DNA of 64,000 nucleotides from Bacillus sp. REN3 (GCF_017912555.1 NZ_JAERSD010000008.1:62001-126000), one strand, 5' to 3'; counted from the first letter of the stretch, positions 27,368-37,808 are shown. Made by a program: numbers and translations. Notes: a model not told the origin generated them from the sequence alone.

Positions 27368-29005
27368 CTATTTCCCCTCCTTATTCTCTTTTTCCGCTTC
27401 CAGCTGGTCTTTTGGAGCATCGAGTCCTGTATCGGCAAATACAGCTTCAAGCTCTCTTTTCAAACCATGCCAATTCTTGTTAGTATGTGCAGCTGTCCAA
27501 ATCTGGCCATCGACACGCCTGATCCACAAACGTCGATGGTTCCAATAGGCTCCCTGGACAACCCCGATCATGAAGATGAGTCCTCCAAGCGCAATGATCC
27601 ACAAGGTCATGTCTTTTCTTACCGTAAGGGCAGTGACATTCTTCGTTTCAATTCCGTTGAAAGCCATTTTGTATTCATTATCCCCCATTGGCTCGATAGT
27701 CTGGCGGATTGCAACGAAGCTGATTTCCCCTTTTGGCTTATCTGGTGTAATCATCTTGAAAATGAATGCCGGATTGTTAGGGATACGTGACTTCGTAGCT
27801 GGCTCTCCTTTATCATTGAACTCGAAGTCAGGGAAATAACTCATGACTTCCACTTTGTATCCATCCCCAAGATCATATTCATCCTTTGGATTATATAAAT
27901 CTATCTTGAGGTCTCCGAACTGTTTACCCGTTTTTTTGTTTTCTAGCTTGAAAGCCATATTATTCATTTCATCAAGCTTGTAATCTACCTGATACAGAGC
28001 GAATCCATCTACTTTCAAAGGTTTGTTGACTTGGATAGACTGGTCACGGACCTTTTCAAGCTCAGGCTTTTCCCCTGGCACTGTCGCTCCCTGTTTCTTA
28101 TAAAGAGTCGCGTTTGTCTGATAGTTTTTCACGACTGTACCAGCTTTGTTGATGGCTTCCTTAAAGATCTTATCATCTTTTTCCTCATCATAGACTTCAA
28201 AGATGAAAGCATTGTTCTTCAGATAATATTCTCCATTAGTTCCTGGAATCGCTCTCGTTTCCCCTTCCCTTAACCAAAGGATTTCATCGACGTACATGCC
28301 AGGAACGAAACGAAGCATGCCTCCAATCAGGAAGATGATCAGGCCGACATGGTTTACATACGGTCCCCATCTTGAAAAACGGTTTTTTTCAGCCAGGATA
28401 TCGCCGTTTTCTTCGCGGATCGTGTATCGTTTTCCTGACAGCTTCTCCTTGATTTTGGCGACTTCTGTTTCGCCGACTTCTGTGTCTGTCACACTGAACA
28501 TCCGCTGGCGCTTCAAATAACCCTCGTGCCTTGAAACCCTTTGCTTGGCCAAAGCCCTGTAAAGCGGGATGACGCGGTCAAGGCTGCAGATTACAAGCGA
28601 GATCCCAATGGAAGCGATCAGAATCAAATACCACCATGAACTATATAGATTGTGGAATCCGAGGTCATAGTACAGCTTGCCAAGCCAGCCGTATTGTTCC
28701 TCATAGTACTGGGAGGCAGGCATGGTTGGGGGTATGTACATCTCCTGAGGGAAAATCGTTCCGAGCGCCGATGCGATCAAGGTGATGACGATCAGCCATA
28801 CTCCCACTTTCACGGATGAAAAGAAATTCCAGATTTTATCGATGATTGTCTTGTTATATGTTTGTGAACGGCGCGCGCTTCCTTCATAGCGCATATCGAG
28901 GAGCTGCTTTTCTTTTTCCTTTTCTTCAAGCACTCTCCCGCAGGATTCACAAAGAATCGTACCATGAGGATTGACATGGCCGCATTCACATTTCACATCG
29001 TTCAT
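27368..29005 (-). CDS. resB: cytochrome c biogenesis protein ResB
   Basis: 545 aa. The N-terminus carries a zinc-ribbon-like set of cysteines (KCECGHVNPHGTILCESCG) followed by the Ccs1/ResB core: helices at about 70-90, 125-145 and 205-220, a large extracellular domain (about 225-470), and a last helix near 475-495. It forms the haem-export complex with ResC. B. subtilis ResB is about the same size. Confidence 0.95.
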   Translation of the reverse strand: MNDVKCECGHVNPHGTILCESCGRVLEEKEKEKQLLDMRYEGSARRSQTYNKTIIDKIWNFFSSVKVGVWLIVITLIASALGTIFPQEMYIPPTMPASQYYEEQYGWLGKLYYDLGFHNLYSSWWYLILIASIGISLVICSLDRVIPLYRALAKQRVSRHEGYLKRQRMFSVTDTEVGETEVAKIKEKLSGKRYTIREENGDILAEKNRFSRWGPYVNHVGLIIFLIGGMLRFVPGMYVDEILWLREGETRAIPGTNGEYYLKNNAFIFEVYDEEKDDKIFKEAINKAGTVVKNYQTNATLYKKQGATVPGEKPELEKVRDQSIQVNKPLKVDGFALYQVDYKLDEMNNMAFKLENKKTGKQFGDLKIDLYNPKDEYDLGDGYKVEVMSYFPDFEFNDKGEPATKSRIPNNPAFIFKMITPDKPKGEISFVAIRQTIEPMGDNEYKMAFNGIETKNVTALTVRKDMTLWIIALGGLIFMIGVVQGAYWNHRRLWIRRVDGQIWTAAHTNKNWHGLKRELEAVFADTGLDAPKDQLEAEKENKEGK

Positions 29006-29032
29006 AGCAAAAACTCCCTGTTCCCCTTACAT

Positions 29033-29557
29033 TTAAGGTTTGATCTGTTCCATGAACTCACGGACTGTTTCTTCTGTCAATTCGCCAGTGTGACTTTTGA
29101 CAACCTTCCCTTCCTTATCGATCAGGAACGTGATTGGCAGTGGATTGATTCCATATGCAGCCTGCACCTGACCATCTTCATCGATTACGACAGGAAACGA
29201 AAGGCCGTGTCGCTGGACGAACTTCTTGACGACAAGCTTAGGTTCGCTTACATCGACAGCGAGCACTTGGACTCCTTGATCCTTGAATTGCTTGTATTGG
29301 TTATCGATATAAGGCATTTCCCGTTCACATGGCTCGCAGTAGGTTCCCCAAAAGTTCAGGAAAACTCCCTGTCCCTTATAGTCTGAAAGCCTGTGTTTCT
29401 TGCCCTCCAAATCAACAAGGACAAAGTCAGGAGCTGGTTTGCCAATCTCGATTTTCTTGTTTTCATCCTTGGTCATATTGGCGTATAGTGTGTAGCCTAC
29501 TGCCGCCAGCAGGATAACAAGGATGATCGTTCGAGTAAGCAGACGCTTTTTCTTCAT
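29033..29557 (-). CDS. resA: thiol-disulfide oxidoreductase ResA
   Basis: 174 aa. Membrane anchor (about residues 7-27), then a thioredoxin-like domain with active-site WGTYCEPCEREMP (CEPC as in B. subtilis ResA) and the cis-Pro motif INPLPITFLID. It reduces the haem-binding cysteines of apocytochrome c. Start 29557 has GGAGG 7 nt upstream; the longer frame has no site. First gene of resABC. Confidence 0.96.
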   Translation of the reverse strand: MKKKRLLTRTIILVILLAAVGYTLYANMTKDENKKIEIGKPAPDFVLVDLEGKKHRLSDYKGQGVFLNFWGTYCEPCEREMPYIDNQYKQFKDQGVQVLAVDVSEPKLVVKKFVQRHGLSFPVVIDEDGQVQAAYGINPLPITFLIDKEGKVVKSHTGELTEETVREFMEQIKP

Positions 29558-29584
29558 TACTAAACCTCCTACCGTATAACAACT

Positions 29585-29616
29585 ATTATAGCATTTCAAC
29601 AGTCTCAGTGTTGAAA
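29585..29616 (-). promoter_or_regulatory. resA promoter region with inverted repeat
   Basis: Minus-strand TATAAT (29585-29590) is preceded directly by TTTCAACA-CTGAGAC-TGTTGAAA (29594-29616), a perfect 8-bp inverted repeat overlapping where the -35 should be. No good -35 is seen, as expected for an activator-dependent promoter. It could be a ResD-type or other regulator site, or a hairpin ending rluB; no T-run follows it. Confidence 0.5.
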
Positions 29617-29617
29617 A

Positions 29618-30349
29618 CTATTTCTTTTGATGTTGCATTGCAAGGACCCGCAGATGTTTTACTTCATGATGGGTAAGCTCCCGGATTTCCCCCGGCCTCA
29701 GTCCATCTAGTGTCAGGAAGCCATACCTTTCCCTTTTCAGTTTCACGACCGGGTAGCCAATCGCATCGAACATTCTCCTGACCTGTCTGTTTCGCCCTTC
29801 ATGAATCGTTAATTCAACAATCGCAGTATCCTTCTTTTTATCCAGTGATAATAATTTCGTCTTTGCGGGAGCAGTCTTCACATCCTCTAGGGTGACGCCC
29901 CTGGCAAGCTTCGTCAGCTTTTCTTTTGGCGGAATCCCTTTTACTTTGGCCACATACACCTTATCGATTTCATTACTCGGATGCATCAGCAAATTTGCGA
30001 ATTCACCATCATTTGTGAGAAGGAGCAATCCAGAAGTATCATAATCAAGCCTTCCAACCGGGTAAATCCTTTGCTCTATTTCCTCGAAGAAATCCGTGAC
30101 GACTTTTCGCCCTTTATCATCCTGCACGCTGGAGATGACTCCGCGCGGCTTGTAAAACAAGAAATATACCGGTTCTTCTCCTTCAATCTTGATATCATCC
30201 ACTTCAACTTGGTCTGATGCAGTCACCTTCCTGCCCAGTTCATTGACAACTTGTCCATTTACCTTGACTCTTCCTTGCAGGATCAATTCCTCTGCTTTTC
30301 TCCTTGATGCGATCCCTGCGCGGGCGATCACTTTTTGCAGTCTTTCCAT
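29618..30349 (-). CDS. rluB: 23S rRNA pseudouridine synthase RluB
   Basis: 243 aa. S4 RNA-binding domain (about 1-50, ERLQKVIARAGIASRRKAEE) followed by the RsuA/RluB catalytic domain with GRLDYDTSGLLLLTNDG, which holds the catalytic Asp, and a basic motif EGRNRQVRRMF. It makes pseudouridine in 23S rRNA. GGGAG 8 nt before 30349 sets the start; the GTG at 30358 has no spacing. Confidence 0.93.
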   Translation of the reverse strand: MERLQKVIARAGIASRRKAEELILQGRVKVNGQVVNELGRKVTASDQVEVDDIKIEGEEPVYFLFYKPRGVISSVQDDKGRKVVTDFFEEIEQRIYPVGRLDYDTSGLLLLTNDGEFANLLMHPSNEIDKVYVAKVKGIPPKEKLTKLARGVTLEDVKTAPAKTKLLSLDKKKDTAIVELTIHEGRNRQVRRMFDAIGYPVVKLKRERYGFLTLDGLRPGEIRELTHHEVKHLRVLAMQHQKK

Positions 30350-30472
30350 GAAGGTCACTCCCAGTTATATCAATTCGCGAAAAACTATCTTAATATCTAG
30401 CCATCCTTTTGAATTATGACATAACTCTTGATTTTTTCAAAGTAAGCAATGCCCGAAAAAAGGAAATTAAAT

Positions 30473-30499
30473 AAAGATGCCCCCATCTGAGGCATCTTT
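30473..30499 (-). terminator. terminator of dacB-spmA-spmB
   Basis: 9-bp stem AAAGATGCC/GGCATCTTT immediately after the spmB stop codon, then ATTTAATTT on the minus strand. Confidence 0.75.
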
Positions 30500-31030
30500 C
30501 TATCCAAACATGAGGGTAACAACAACAATCGCCGTTCCAATGGCGACTGCATCTGCAAGCAGTCCAACTTTCACGGCATCGCCCATTTTTTTTATTCCGA
30601 CTGCACCGAAATATACGGTCAGGACATAGAAGGTCGTGTCTGTGCTCCCCTGCAAGGTAGCCGCAAGCCTCCCGATGAAGGAGTCAGCTCCATGGACCGC
30701 GATCAAGTCGCTGGTGATTCCCAGTGCCGCTGTACCCGAAATCGGCCTGATGATCGCAAGCGGCACAATTTCGGCGGGTATCCCGATTCTCTCAAGTCCC
30801 GGTCTCATCCAGTCAATCATCACATCAAGAGCGCCTGAAGCCCTGAATACAGAGATTGCCACCATCATGCCAACCAGAAAAGGAATGATTGAGAACGCCA
30901 TGTTGATTCCTTCTTTCCCGCCTTCTACAAAGCTTTCGTAAGTCGGTACTTTCTTATAGGTCCCGTAAATCAATATGAACGCAATTAGGACCGGGATGAA
31001 CCAAAGTGATACGAGTGAAATGATCTCCAT
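30500..31030 (-). CDS. spmB: spore maturation protein SpmB
   Basis: 176 aa, four to five predicted helices, nucleoside-recognition (Gate) domain with FVEGGKEGINMAFSIIPFLV. With SpmA it is needed for full spore core dehydration and heat resistance; mechanism unknown. It starts 6 nt after spmA. Confidence 0.94.
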   Translation of the reverse strand: MEIISLVSLWFIPVLIAFILIYGTYKKVPTYESFVEGGKEGINMAFSIIPFLVGMMVAISVFRASGALDVMIDWMRPGLERIGIPAEIVPLAIIRPISGTAALGITSDLIAVHGADSFIGRLAATLQGSTDTTFYVLTVYFGAVGIKKMGDAVKVGLLADAVAIGTAIVVVTLMFG

Positions 31031-31036
31031 AGCCTT

Positions 31037-31624
31037 TTACCCCTTTTTGCTTCTTCTATAATAAAAATACCGATCTATCAAAATCGCCCCAACCGCAGAG
31101 ACAGCTGTTGCAATAAGGGTGGGCCCGACAATATCGGTTGGATTGGCAGAATCATAGTTCATCCTGATCGCGATCACGGTAGTCGGGATAAGGGTAATAC
31201 TTGAGGTATTGATGGCAAGGAAAGTGATCATTGATCGGCTTGCTTCCTTCTTTCCGCCATTCAGTTCCTTCAGTTCCTCCATTGCCTTGATCCCAAGCGG
31301 GGTCGCTGCATTCCCAAGCCCGAACATATTGGCGATCATATTTGACAATATATACCCCATCGCCGGATGGCTGGAAGGAACCTCGGGGAAGAGTTTTGAC
31401 ACGAGCGGCTTGAACAGGTTTGAAAGCTTTGCCAGTAAGCCTGCATCCTCTGCTATCCGCATCATTCCCAGCCAAAAAACAAGGATGCTGATCAAACCAA
31501 TGCAGAGGGTGACTGCTTCCTTTGCTCCTTTGAAGACTGCTTCATTCACTTCCGGGATCGTACCATTCACCATGGCAAAGCCAATGCCTATCAGCGTCAT
31601 GACTACCCAAATAATATTAACCAT
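31037..31624 (-). CDS. spmA: spore maturation protein SpmA
   Basis: 195 aa membrane protein of the same Gate family, starting MVNIIWVVMTLIGIG and containing FGLGNAATPLGIKAMEEL. Start 31624 overlaps the dacB stop by 8 nt and agrees with the family length (196). Works with SpmB and DacB in spore maturation. Confidence 0.94.
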   Translation of the reverse strand: MVNIIWVVMTLIGIGFAMVNGTIPEVNEAVFKGAKEAVTLCIGLISILVFWLGMMRIAEDAGLLAKLSNLFKPLVSKLFPEVPSSHPAMGYILSNMIANMFGLGNAATPLGIKAMEELKELNGGKKEASRSMITFLAINTSSITLIPTTVIAIRMNYDSANPTDIVGPTLIATAVSAVGAILIDRYFYYRRSKKG

Positions 31625-32759
31625 AATAGTCAATTCCTATTATGGAGGTGAACAATCTCTTAAACTGATGAAAGAAAGATTCTTTTTCTTTTTCACTGCT
31701 TTTATAGTAAACAGGAAGACTGCCAATTTTAACGCGATCCAGGTAAATTTCTGCCCTGCCGGCAATCAAGTGGTCCCTTCCTCCATTTTCTTCCGGCTGG
31801 TTTTTCGACAGCATGTATTTTACTCTGACCAGCCCTTCCTCCTCGGTTGTGAGGGGATAATCGAAAGAACGTTCCAGGTAAAGCTTGCCTTTATATTTCT
31901 TCGGTTCTTTTATGCTTTTGACCGGGCCTTTTGGCAATATTTCAGCTATATCATACTCGCTAAAGGCCGTCTCGAACATTTGGATATGATCATTCCAGTC
32001 ATCAGGGGCATTGAGTGTGACCGCAATCAATTCAAAGTCATCTTTTCCGGCTGTTGACACGAGCGTTCTTTTTGCACGTTTCGTATACCCGGTTTTTCCT
32101 CCTGTGCAATATTTATATAATTCTGTCAGGAGCCTATTTTTATTTCTCCAGACCCGATCCCATGACTCACCGGGGTCCGGTGACCTGTGTACCTTTGTCC
32201 CGGCAATTTTCCGGTATGTGTCATTTCCCATCGCATACCTTGTCAGCATAGCCATGTCATACGCGGTCGATAAATGGTTCTCGTGGTCATCAAGGCCATG
32301 GGGATTAGAAAAGTGGGTATTCTTCATGCCTATTTGTTCGGCTTTTTCATTCATCATGAAGACGAATCCTTCAATGCTCCCTCCAACAGCTTCCGCAATC
32401 GCGACAGCCGCATCATTGCCTGAACGGAGCATTAAGCCATAGACAAGGTCCTCGAGCTTAATTTTTTCTCCTGGTTTCAAGAAGATGGACGATCCTTCCG
32501 TCCGGACTGCCCTGTCGCTTACTTTCACCATTTGATCAAGCTTTCCGGACTCTATCGCCAGGATTGCTGTCATGATTTTCGTGATGCTCGCAATCCGGCT
32601 GACTCTGTGGGCGTCTTTTTCAAAAAGCACCCTGCCAGATTCCTGCTCGATCAAAATCGCGCTGCGGGCACTCACAGAAATGGTGGCCGCAGCCTTGAAG
32701 GGAAAGGTGGAACATATCATTATGGCGATCAGCAAGATTTTTATCCAATTTGTATTCAT
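31617..32759 (-). CDS. dacB: sporulation D-alanyl-D-alanine carboxypeptidase DacB (PBP5*)
   Basis: 380 aa. Signal peptide (1 to about 26), S11 transpeptidase fold with SITK (catalytic Ser), SGN in MLRSGNDAA, and KTG in TGGKTGYTKRA; C-terminal beta domain and hydrophobic/amphipathic tail. In the mother cell it trims peptide side chains of spore cortex to control cross-linking. GGAG-type site at 32759 start; it begins the dacB-spmA-spmB operon. The 32760-32980 stretch upstream holds no gene I can support. Confidence 0.93.
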   Translation of the reverse strand: MNTNWIKILLIAIMICSTFPFKAAATISVSARSAILIEQESGRVLFEKDAHRVSRIASITKIMTAILAIESGKLDQMVKVSDRAVRTEGSSIFLKPGEKIKLEDLVYGLMLRSGNDAAVAIAEAVGGSIEGFVFMMNEKAEQIGMKNTHFSNPHGLDDHENHLSTAYDMAMLTRYAMGNDTYRKIAGTKVHRSPDPGESWDRVWRNKNRLLTELYKYCTGGKTGYTKRAKRTLVSTAGKDDFELIAVTLNAPDDWNDHIQMFETAFSEYDIAEILPKGPVKSIKEPKKYKGKLYLERSFDYPLTTEEEGLVRVKYMLSKNQPEENGGRDHLIAGRAEIYLDRVKIGSLPVYYKSSEKEKESFFHQFKRLFTSIIGIDYYG

Positions 32760-32980
32760 TGACAGACCCTCGTCTCCTTTTGCCAGTTTGTACAAGTTTA
32801 TGCAGGACAAGGGTTGATATGACATAAAAAAGGACTGGAGGGATGCAAGGTTATCTTCAAGCCGTGATAGGGATGATTCATTGGACAGGAGGGTGAGTAA
32901 CTCACCGCTTTATGCACCGTTCTGGATAGGAAGTTTTTCATTAAAAAGACGAAAGGTTTCATAACGGAAGGATTGGCTAT

Positions 32981-33007
32981 AAACCCTCAGGCTGCCATCA
33001 AGGGTTT
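32981..33007 (-). terminator. hairpin after the small ORF at 33021
   Basis: AAACCCT/AGGGTTT stem with a 13-nt loop, 14 nt downstream of that gene's stop. No T-run, so only weakly terminator-like. Confidence 0.35.
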
Positions 33008-33020
33008 CAAGAGCTTTACG

Positions 33021-33212
33021 CTAGCTTGGACTACATGCTATTCCATGGTTATTCCTTTCCAGGATTAATCCATATTCTGTAAAATAAGCTGCTGCAGCTT
33101 TTTTACAGGGAACCTGCATTAAACGATCGTCCTTCATCTTATCAAAGGATTTCTCTAAGTCCATGGCTCCCATTTTCTCCTGCAAATCATTTTGCTTGCT
33201 TTGCGGCATCAT
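33021..33212 (-). CDS. small hypothetical protein
   Basis: 63 aa (62 if the second ATG at 33209 is used). AAGGTG lies 4-7 nt upstream. Charged N-terminal half (QNDLQEKMGAMDLEKSFDKM) and a C-terminal half with KKAAAAYFTEYGLILERN and one Cys. Codon use looks coding. I do not recognise a family. It stands alone between ypuI and dacB. Confidence 0.4.
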   Translation of the reverse strand: MMPQSKQNDLQEKMGAMDLEKSFDKMKDDRLMQVPCKKAAAAYFTEYGLILERNNHGIACSPS

Positions 33213-33391
33213 TAAACACCTTAATCGCGCTCAACCTATACTATTTGAAAAAAGAAAACATTTGGTTAGATGTTACTGGTGAAATCCTTGCGTTGGCCAC
33301 AACGGTCCTGCGAATACGGAACTTGCCCCCGTTGGCCAAACGCATGACACGCGCATTTAAATCGTTTTCACGACAGCGCTTCTAGCAGTGA

Positions 33392-33880
33392 TTATTTTGA
33401 TTGGATTATTTTTGTCCGATAATCCGTCTCGTAATATTCAAGTTCTTCCCTGATTCTCTGGAAGCCTCCTTCAAGTCTGACAAACAGATCGCTTAGTGAA
33501 GGAGTTACAGGTTGTCTGAATTTAATTGCGTTTTTTCCGGTGTATGCTGAACGGCTGTCCTCGTACCACACATCACTTTTGGGAGAGAAGAATTCCTCTA
33601 TGCAATGGCAATAAATCCTGAAAAGCGTTTTTTCCGCAGCTGGCTTGGAAAACGTCTGTGCCTTGAGGATGACAGTACATGCTTCAAGTCCTTCTTCGCA
33701 GTAAACAGCCAATTTGCGGATACTGGAGAGGATGGCCTTATAATAATAATCATCTGCCTGCTGGCCTTCTTTGAGCGAGTCAAGTGTGACTGCATTCAAG
33801 AACGCTTCAATCTCTGATCCACTGCCTTTCAGGAACTCCCTTACATCCTCAAGCTGCGTTTTGACGATCATATTTCCCAA
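33392..33880 (-). CDS. ypuI: YpuI, DUF3907 protein
   Basis: 162 aa, helical soluble protein with family motifs EEFFSPKSDVWYEDSRSAY and REELEYYETDYRTK. Function unknown. The start is TTG at 33880 with GGGGG 7 nt upstream and begins MGNMIVKTQ, matching the B. subtilis N-terminus. It lies 33 nt after the 33914 gene, probably cotranscribed. Confidence 0.85.
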   Translation of the reverse strand: MGNMIVKTQLEDVREFLKGSGSEIEAFLNAVTLDSLKEGQQADDYYYKAILSSIRKLAVYCEEGLEACTVILKAQTFSKPAAEKTLFRIYCHCIEEFFSPKSDVWYEDSRSAYTGKNAIKFRQPVTPSLSDLFVRLEGGFQRIREELEYYETDYRTKIIQSK

Positions 33881-33913
33881 AATGACACCCCCGAAGGATT
33901 CTTTGTTTTTTTG

Positions 33914-34333
33914 CTAGACAGGCTGAACAATATAATCTAACGGTGAACGGATTTCAAATTGGTTCTTTTGCTCAAGCCCTTCGAAAACTGCTGGTAGTTT
34001 GCTAAACTCAAGCATTTTGAAAATCTCCGCAAATTCTTCTTCAATATTGATGTATACCCTTTTGCGGTGGCGGTATCCCGGATTGGTCAACAAACATGCA
34101 AGTGCGACAAGATCCCTGAAATAAACTTCCCTTTCACCAGCCTTGAACACCGGGTCAGCTTCATAAGGTGTGAATGTGGAAATCAATTCATCGAAGTACC
34201 TGACATACAAGACATGCAGCTTCTTTTCTTTCCCATCCTCTACAAAGGTCACCTCACTCCGGTTGAAAAAATCTTCAGAGGTATTCGATTTTTCTTTTTC
34301 AAGCTCATAACCATCGCATTGCTTAATAATCAT
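33914..34333 (-). CDS. conserved-looking hypothetical protein
   Basis: 139 aa soluble mixed alpha/beta protein, starting MIIKQCDGYELEKEK. Notable segments are FVEDGKEKKLHVLYVRYFDE and GYRHRKRVYINIEEEFAEIF. AGGTGG lies 6 nt before the ATG. I cannot name a family. It sits just upstream of ypuI on the same strand and after the scpAB terminator, which suggests a two-gene unit. Confidence 0.7.
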   Translation of the reverse strand: MIIKQCDGYELEKEKSNTSEDFFNRSEVTFVEDGKEKKLHVLYVRYFDELISTFTPYEADPVFKAGEREVYFRDLVALACLLTNPGYRHRKRVYINIEEEFAEIFKMLEFSKLPAVFEGLEQKNQFEIRSPLDYIVQPV

Positions 34334-34378
34334 GTTATTCCACCTGCCGATTCTTCATACTTTAAATTTGTATATTGA

Positions 34379-34403
34379 AAATGCCTTTGCCAGGCAAAAG
34401 CAT
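34379..34403 (-). terminator. terminator of scpA-scpB
   Basis: AATGCTTTTGCC/GGCAAAGGCATT stem (one mismatch) with TTTTC following on the minus strand, about 55 nt after the scpB stop. Confidence 0.75.
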
Positions 34404-34457
34404 TCCGTCTATCAATAAATAAATATTATCACATATCAGAGAATTTGTGGGTATAAC

Positions 34458-35045
34458 CTAAATATCCATTGTTTCCTGGAATTTTTCAAAGAATAAGTCC
34501 GCATCATCCTCAAGGTCATCTTCATCTATTTTTTCCGGCAATGGCGGAAGCTCCTTGATGTTTTTTAAACCAAAATAGTCAAGGAATTCCTTCGTCGTGC
34601 CGTACAGGTATGCCCTGCCAGTCCCTTCTGCCCTTCCAACCTCTTTGATCAAGGCTCGCGAAGCCAAAGTATGCAGCGGCCTTTCCGTTTTGACCCCGCG
34701 GATCTCTTCAATCTCCGCTCTCGTGATCGGCTGTTTATACGCAATGATGGCCAGCGTCTCAAGGGCAGCCTGGGACAGATGGGCGGTGCCGGGCGACTCG
34801 ACAAGTCTTTTCAAGTAAACGGCATGATCCTTCTTCGTAGCGAGCTGATAGACATCTGCCAGTTGGATAATGGCAATGCCCCTGTTTTCATCTTTTTCAT
34901 ATTCCTGGCGCAGTTCGTCGACAATCTCATCTGCTTTTGCTTCCTCGACTTCAAGGACGGAAGCGATTTGCTTCAGGCTCAATCCTTCATCTCCAGCTGC
35001 AAATAAAAGGCTTTCCAAAATCCCTTTCCATTTTACGATCCCCAC
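34458..35045 (-). CDS. scpB: condensin subunit ScpB
   Basis: 195 aa with two winged-helix domains and the hallmark [20 protein letters not shown] followed by [12 protein letters not shown]. It joins ScpA to the SMC ATPase in chromosome condensation and segregation. The start is GTG at 35045 after AGGGG; no closer ATG. It begins 6 nt after scpA. Confidence 0.95.
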   Translation of the reverse strand: MGIVKWKGILESLLFAAGDEGLSLKQIASVLEVEEAKADEIVDELRQEYEKDENRGIAIIQLADVYQLATKKDHAVYLKRLVESPGTAHLSQAALETLAIIAYKQPITRAEIEEIRGVKTERPLHTLASRALIKEVGRAEGTGRAYLYGTTKEFLDYFGLKNIKELPPLPEKIDEDDLEDDADLFFEKFQETMDI

Positions 35046-35051
35046 GTTAGT

Positions 35052-35795
35052 CTACCCCTTCCTTGCAGTCATGTAGATTTCAGCAAAGTTCTGCTCCTGT
35101 TCCACATTGATTTCTTTTCTCTTGATCAGTTCCAGGATGGCCAAGAAAGTGACGACGATGTGAGTTTTATCTGATTCTGGAAATAGTTCGTTGAAACGTC
35201 TTCTCTTGCCGCTTGTCTTCAGGAAGCCGACAATCTCTTCCATCCTCTTTTCAATGGATATCTCCTGGCGTGTGATCTTTGTTGACATTGGCTTTTGAAG
35301 CCTTTTCCTCCTCATCAGCTTTTGGAACGCTCCCAGCATATCATATATCGATATATCCAAATCTGTATTTTCCGTATGAACTTCTTTTGTGTACTCAGAA
35401 AGGTCGCTTGGCGGTTTTGTGTACATCAAGCCGCGTTCCTGTTCAAGCAATTTGAGGTCATTAGCTGCCTCTTTGAATTTTTTGTACTCAATCAGCCGCT
35501 CTACCAGCTCATTCCTGGGATCTTCTTCCAGTTCATATTCGAATCCCTCATCAAGCTCTTCCTCATGTTTCGGGAGCAGCATCTTGCTCTTGATTGCCAG
35601 CAGTGTCGCTGCCATGACTAGGTACTCGCTTGCAACATCAAGCTGCAATTCCTTCATAGCATGGATATACACCAGGTATTGTTCAGTAATCTCTGCTACC
35701 GGAATATCATATATATCAATTTCCAATCGGTTGATCAAGTGCAAAAGTAAATCCAACGGGCCTTCGAAAGCCTCGATTTTCACATTATACTGCAT
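35052..35795 (-). CDS. scpA: condensin subunit ScpA (kleisin)
   Basis: 247 aa, N-terminal domain with [19 protein letters not shown] and [13 protein letters not shown] for SMC neck binding, acidic middle, and C-terminal winged helix. It bridges the SMC heads. First gene of scpAB. Confidence 0.95.
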   Translation of the reverse strand: MQYNVKIEAFEGPLDLLLHLINRLEIDIYDIPVAEITEQYLVYIHAMKELQLDVASEYLVMAATLLAIKSKMLLPKHEEELDEGFEYELEEDPRNELVERLIEYKKFKEAANDLKLLEQERGLMYTKPPSDLSEYTKEVHTENTDLDISIYDMLGAFQKLMRRKRLQKPMSTKITRQEISIEKRMEEIVGFLKTSGKRRRFNELFPESDKTHIVVTFLAILELIKRKEINVEQEQNFAEIYMTARKG

Positions 35796-35991
35796 TGTTT
35801 TCCACCAAAATTCCTATATTGAACTTCATCATTATTTAAGTATAGTGGATTCATATCCTGTTATCCAATAATTATTTGAATAAAATTCCCTTTCTTCCCC
35901 GATATAGTGCCATCGCCCAGAACATTATTTGACTTGCGACATATGCTGAAATTGTAAAGTAGGCTATTTCACTAATCAGGAGGGGAAGTGA

Positions 35992-36087
35992 ATGTCAGAT
36001 CACAAAGGACATGGCTACGGAACCGGTTTCGCTTTAATCGTTGTGCTTTTCATCCTGCTCATCATCATTGGTGCATCCTGGTTCTGA
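35992..36087 (+). CDS. YjcZ/SscA-type small sporulation membrane protein
   Basis: 31 aa: short glycine-rich head (MSDHKGHGYGTGF) and one transmembrane helix ending in ASWF, the pattern of YjcZ-family tiny spore proteins. Strong site AGGAGGGG before ATG. Too short for usual gene finding. Followed at once by a terminator, so expressed alone. Function unknown beyond an association with sporulation in the family. Confidence 0.8.
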   Translation: MSDHKGHGYGTGFALIVVLFILLIIIGASWF

Positions 36088-36101
36088 AACGCGCATGAAT
36101 G

Positions 36102-36138
36102 AAAAGCAATGCCCGCTTGTTGCCGGGCATTGCTTTTC
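36102..36138 (+). terminator. terminator of the yjcZ-like gene
   Basis: 14-bp stem AAAAGCAATGCCCG/CGGGCATTGCTTTT, 14 nt after the stop codon. The loop is 9 nt. Confidence 0.85.
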
Positions 36139-36194
36139 CACTTTAATGGACCTGATAATTATGCTAAGCTATGGATACTTACGGAGGGAATGAA

Positions 36195-37120
<926 letters not shown>

Positions 37121-37289
37121 TCATTATGATGTGACGGTAATTAAGAATGATAATAAAACCAGTCTTTCCATTTTCATTCAACATTAAACCCTAGAATATA
37201 CTATGCTTCTAGTCGGCATACGTTCGTATCAAGTTGCAATTGATATTATCATACATAATTGTCCCGGATTCTTCAATGAAATAAATTGC

Positions 37290-37385
37290 CTATTGGCTTG
37301 GCACGATAAACATCCAGTAATAGATTCCCCAGGCAATTCCCATCAATAACAATAACAGAAATAACATCCACTTATTATTTTTCAT
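37290..37385 (-). CDS. tiny single-helix membrane protein
   Basis: 31 aa: basic start (MKNNKW), one leucine-rich helix and a YYWMFIVPSQ tail. GGGGGATGGAAGGT precedes the ATG at 37385. Positive-inside topology is consistent with a short inner-membrane peptide. Family not recognised. The 37112-37289 stretch downstream, up to ribT, shows no gene. Confidence 0.5.
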   Translation of the reverse strand: MKNNKWMLFLLLLLMGIAWGIYYWMFIVPSQ

Positions 37386-37787
37386 ACCTTCCATCCCCCC
37401 AATCTGTTATTCTACAACAACTTTAAAGGATAAGCCAATCATAATAAGGAGCTTGCCAAGCAGCGAGCCCGGGGGTAGATGGATGGGGGCGCAGCAAATT
37501 CTGAAGCATTTATCTCCATATGGTTCCAAGGAAAGGCTTTCGTCCTTTCCCTCATTCCAGTAATTAGCGGCTGTGCCGTATCCGCTTTCATGTATCAGCC
37601 TGATAAGGAGATACATTCCTGAAGGCAGCCAGGAATAGTGGCCGCGCAATCCTGTTCTCGCAAAAGCCGCTGCTTGCGAAAAAGAGTTTGTTCTTACAAC
37701 AATCAAACGGATTTCCATGCAGCCAAGGGAGCAGGAAGATCAAATATATCCAAACATCCGCCCTGGACGAAGGCGGGGAGTACAGAA
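37386..37787. other. unassigned stretch between the tiny membrane protein and lysA
   Basis: About 400 bases. The minus frame 37407-37718 is open for 103 codons but has no binding site and no recognised motif, so I do not call it. No repeat or RNA fold was recognised. Confidence 0.35.
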
Positions 37788-37788
37788 A

Positions 37789-37808
37789 AAAGCTGCGGCC
37801 GCAGCTTT
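37789..37808 (-). terminator. terminator of lysA
   Basis: 10-bp inverted repeat AAAGCTGCGG/CCGCAGCTTT overlapping the lysA stop and followed by TTTTCTG on the minus strand. Confidence 0.8.

Noticed and set aside
37407-37718. 103-codon minus-strand open frame between lysA and the tiny membrane gene
   Set aside because: No ribosome binding site, no recognised motif, composition not protein-like.
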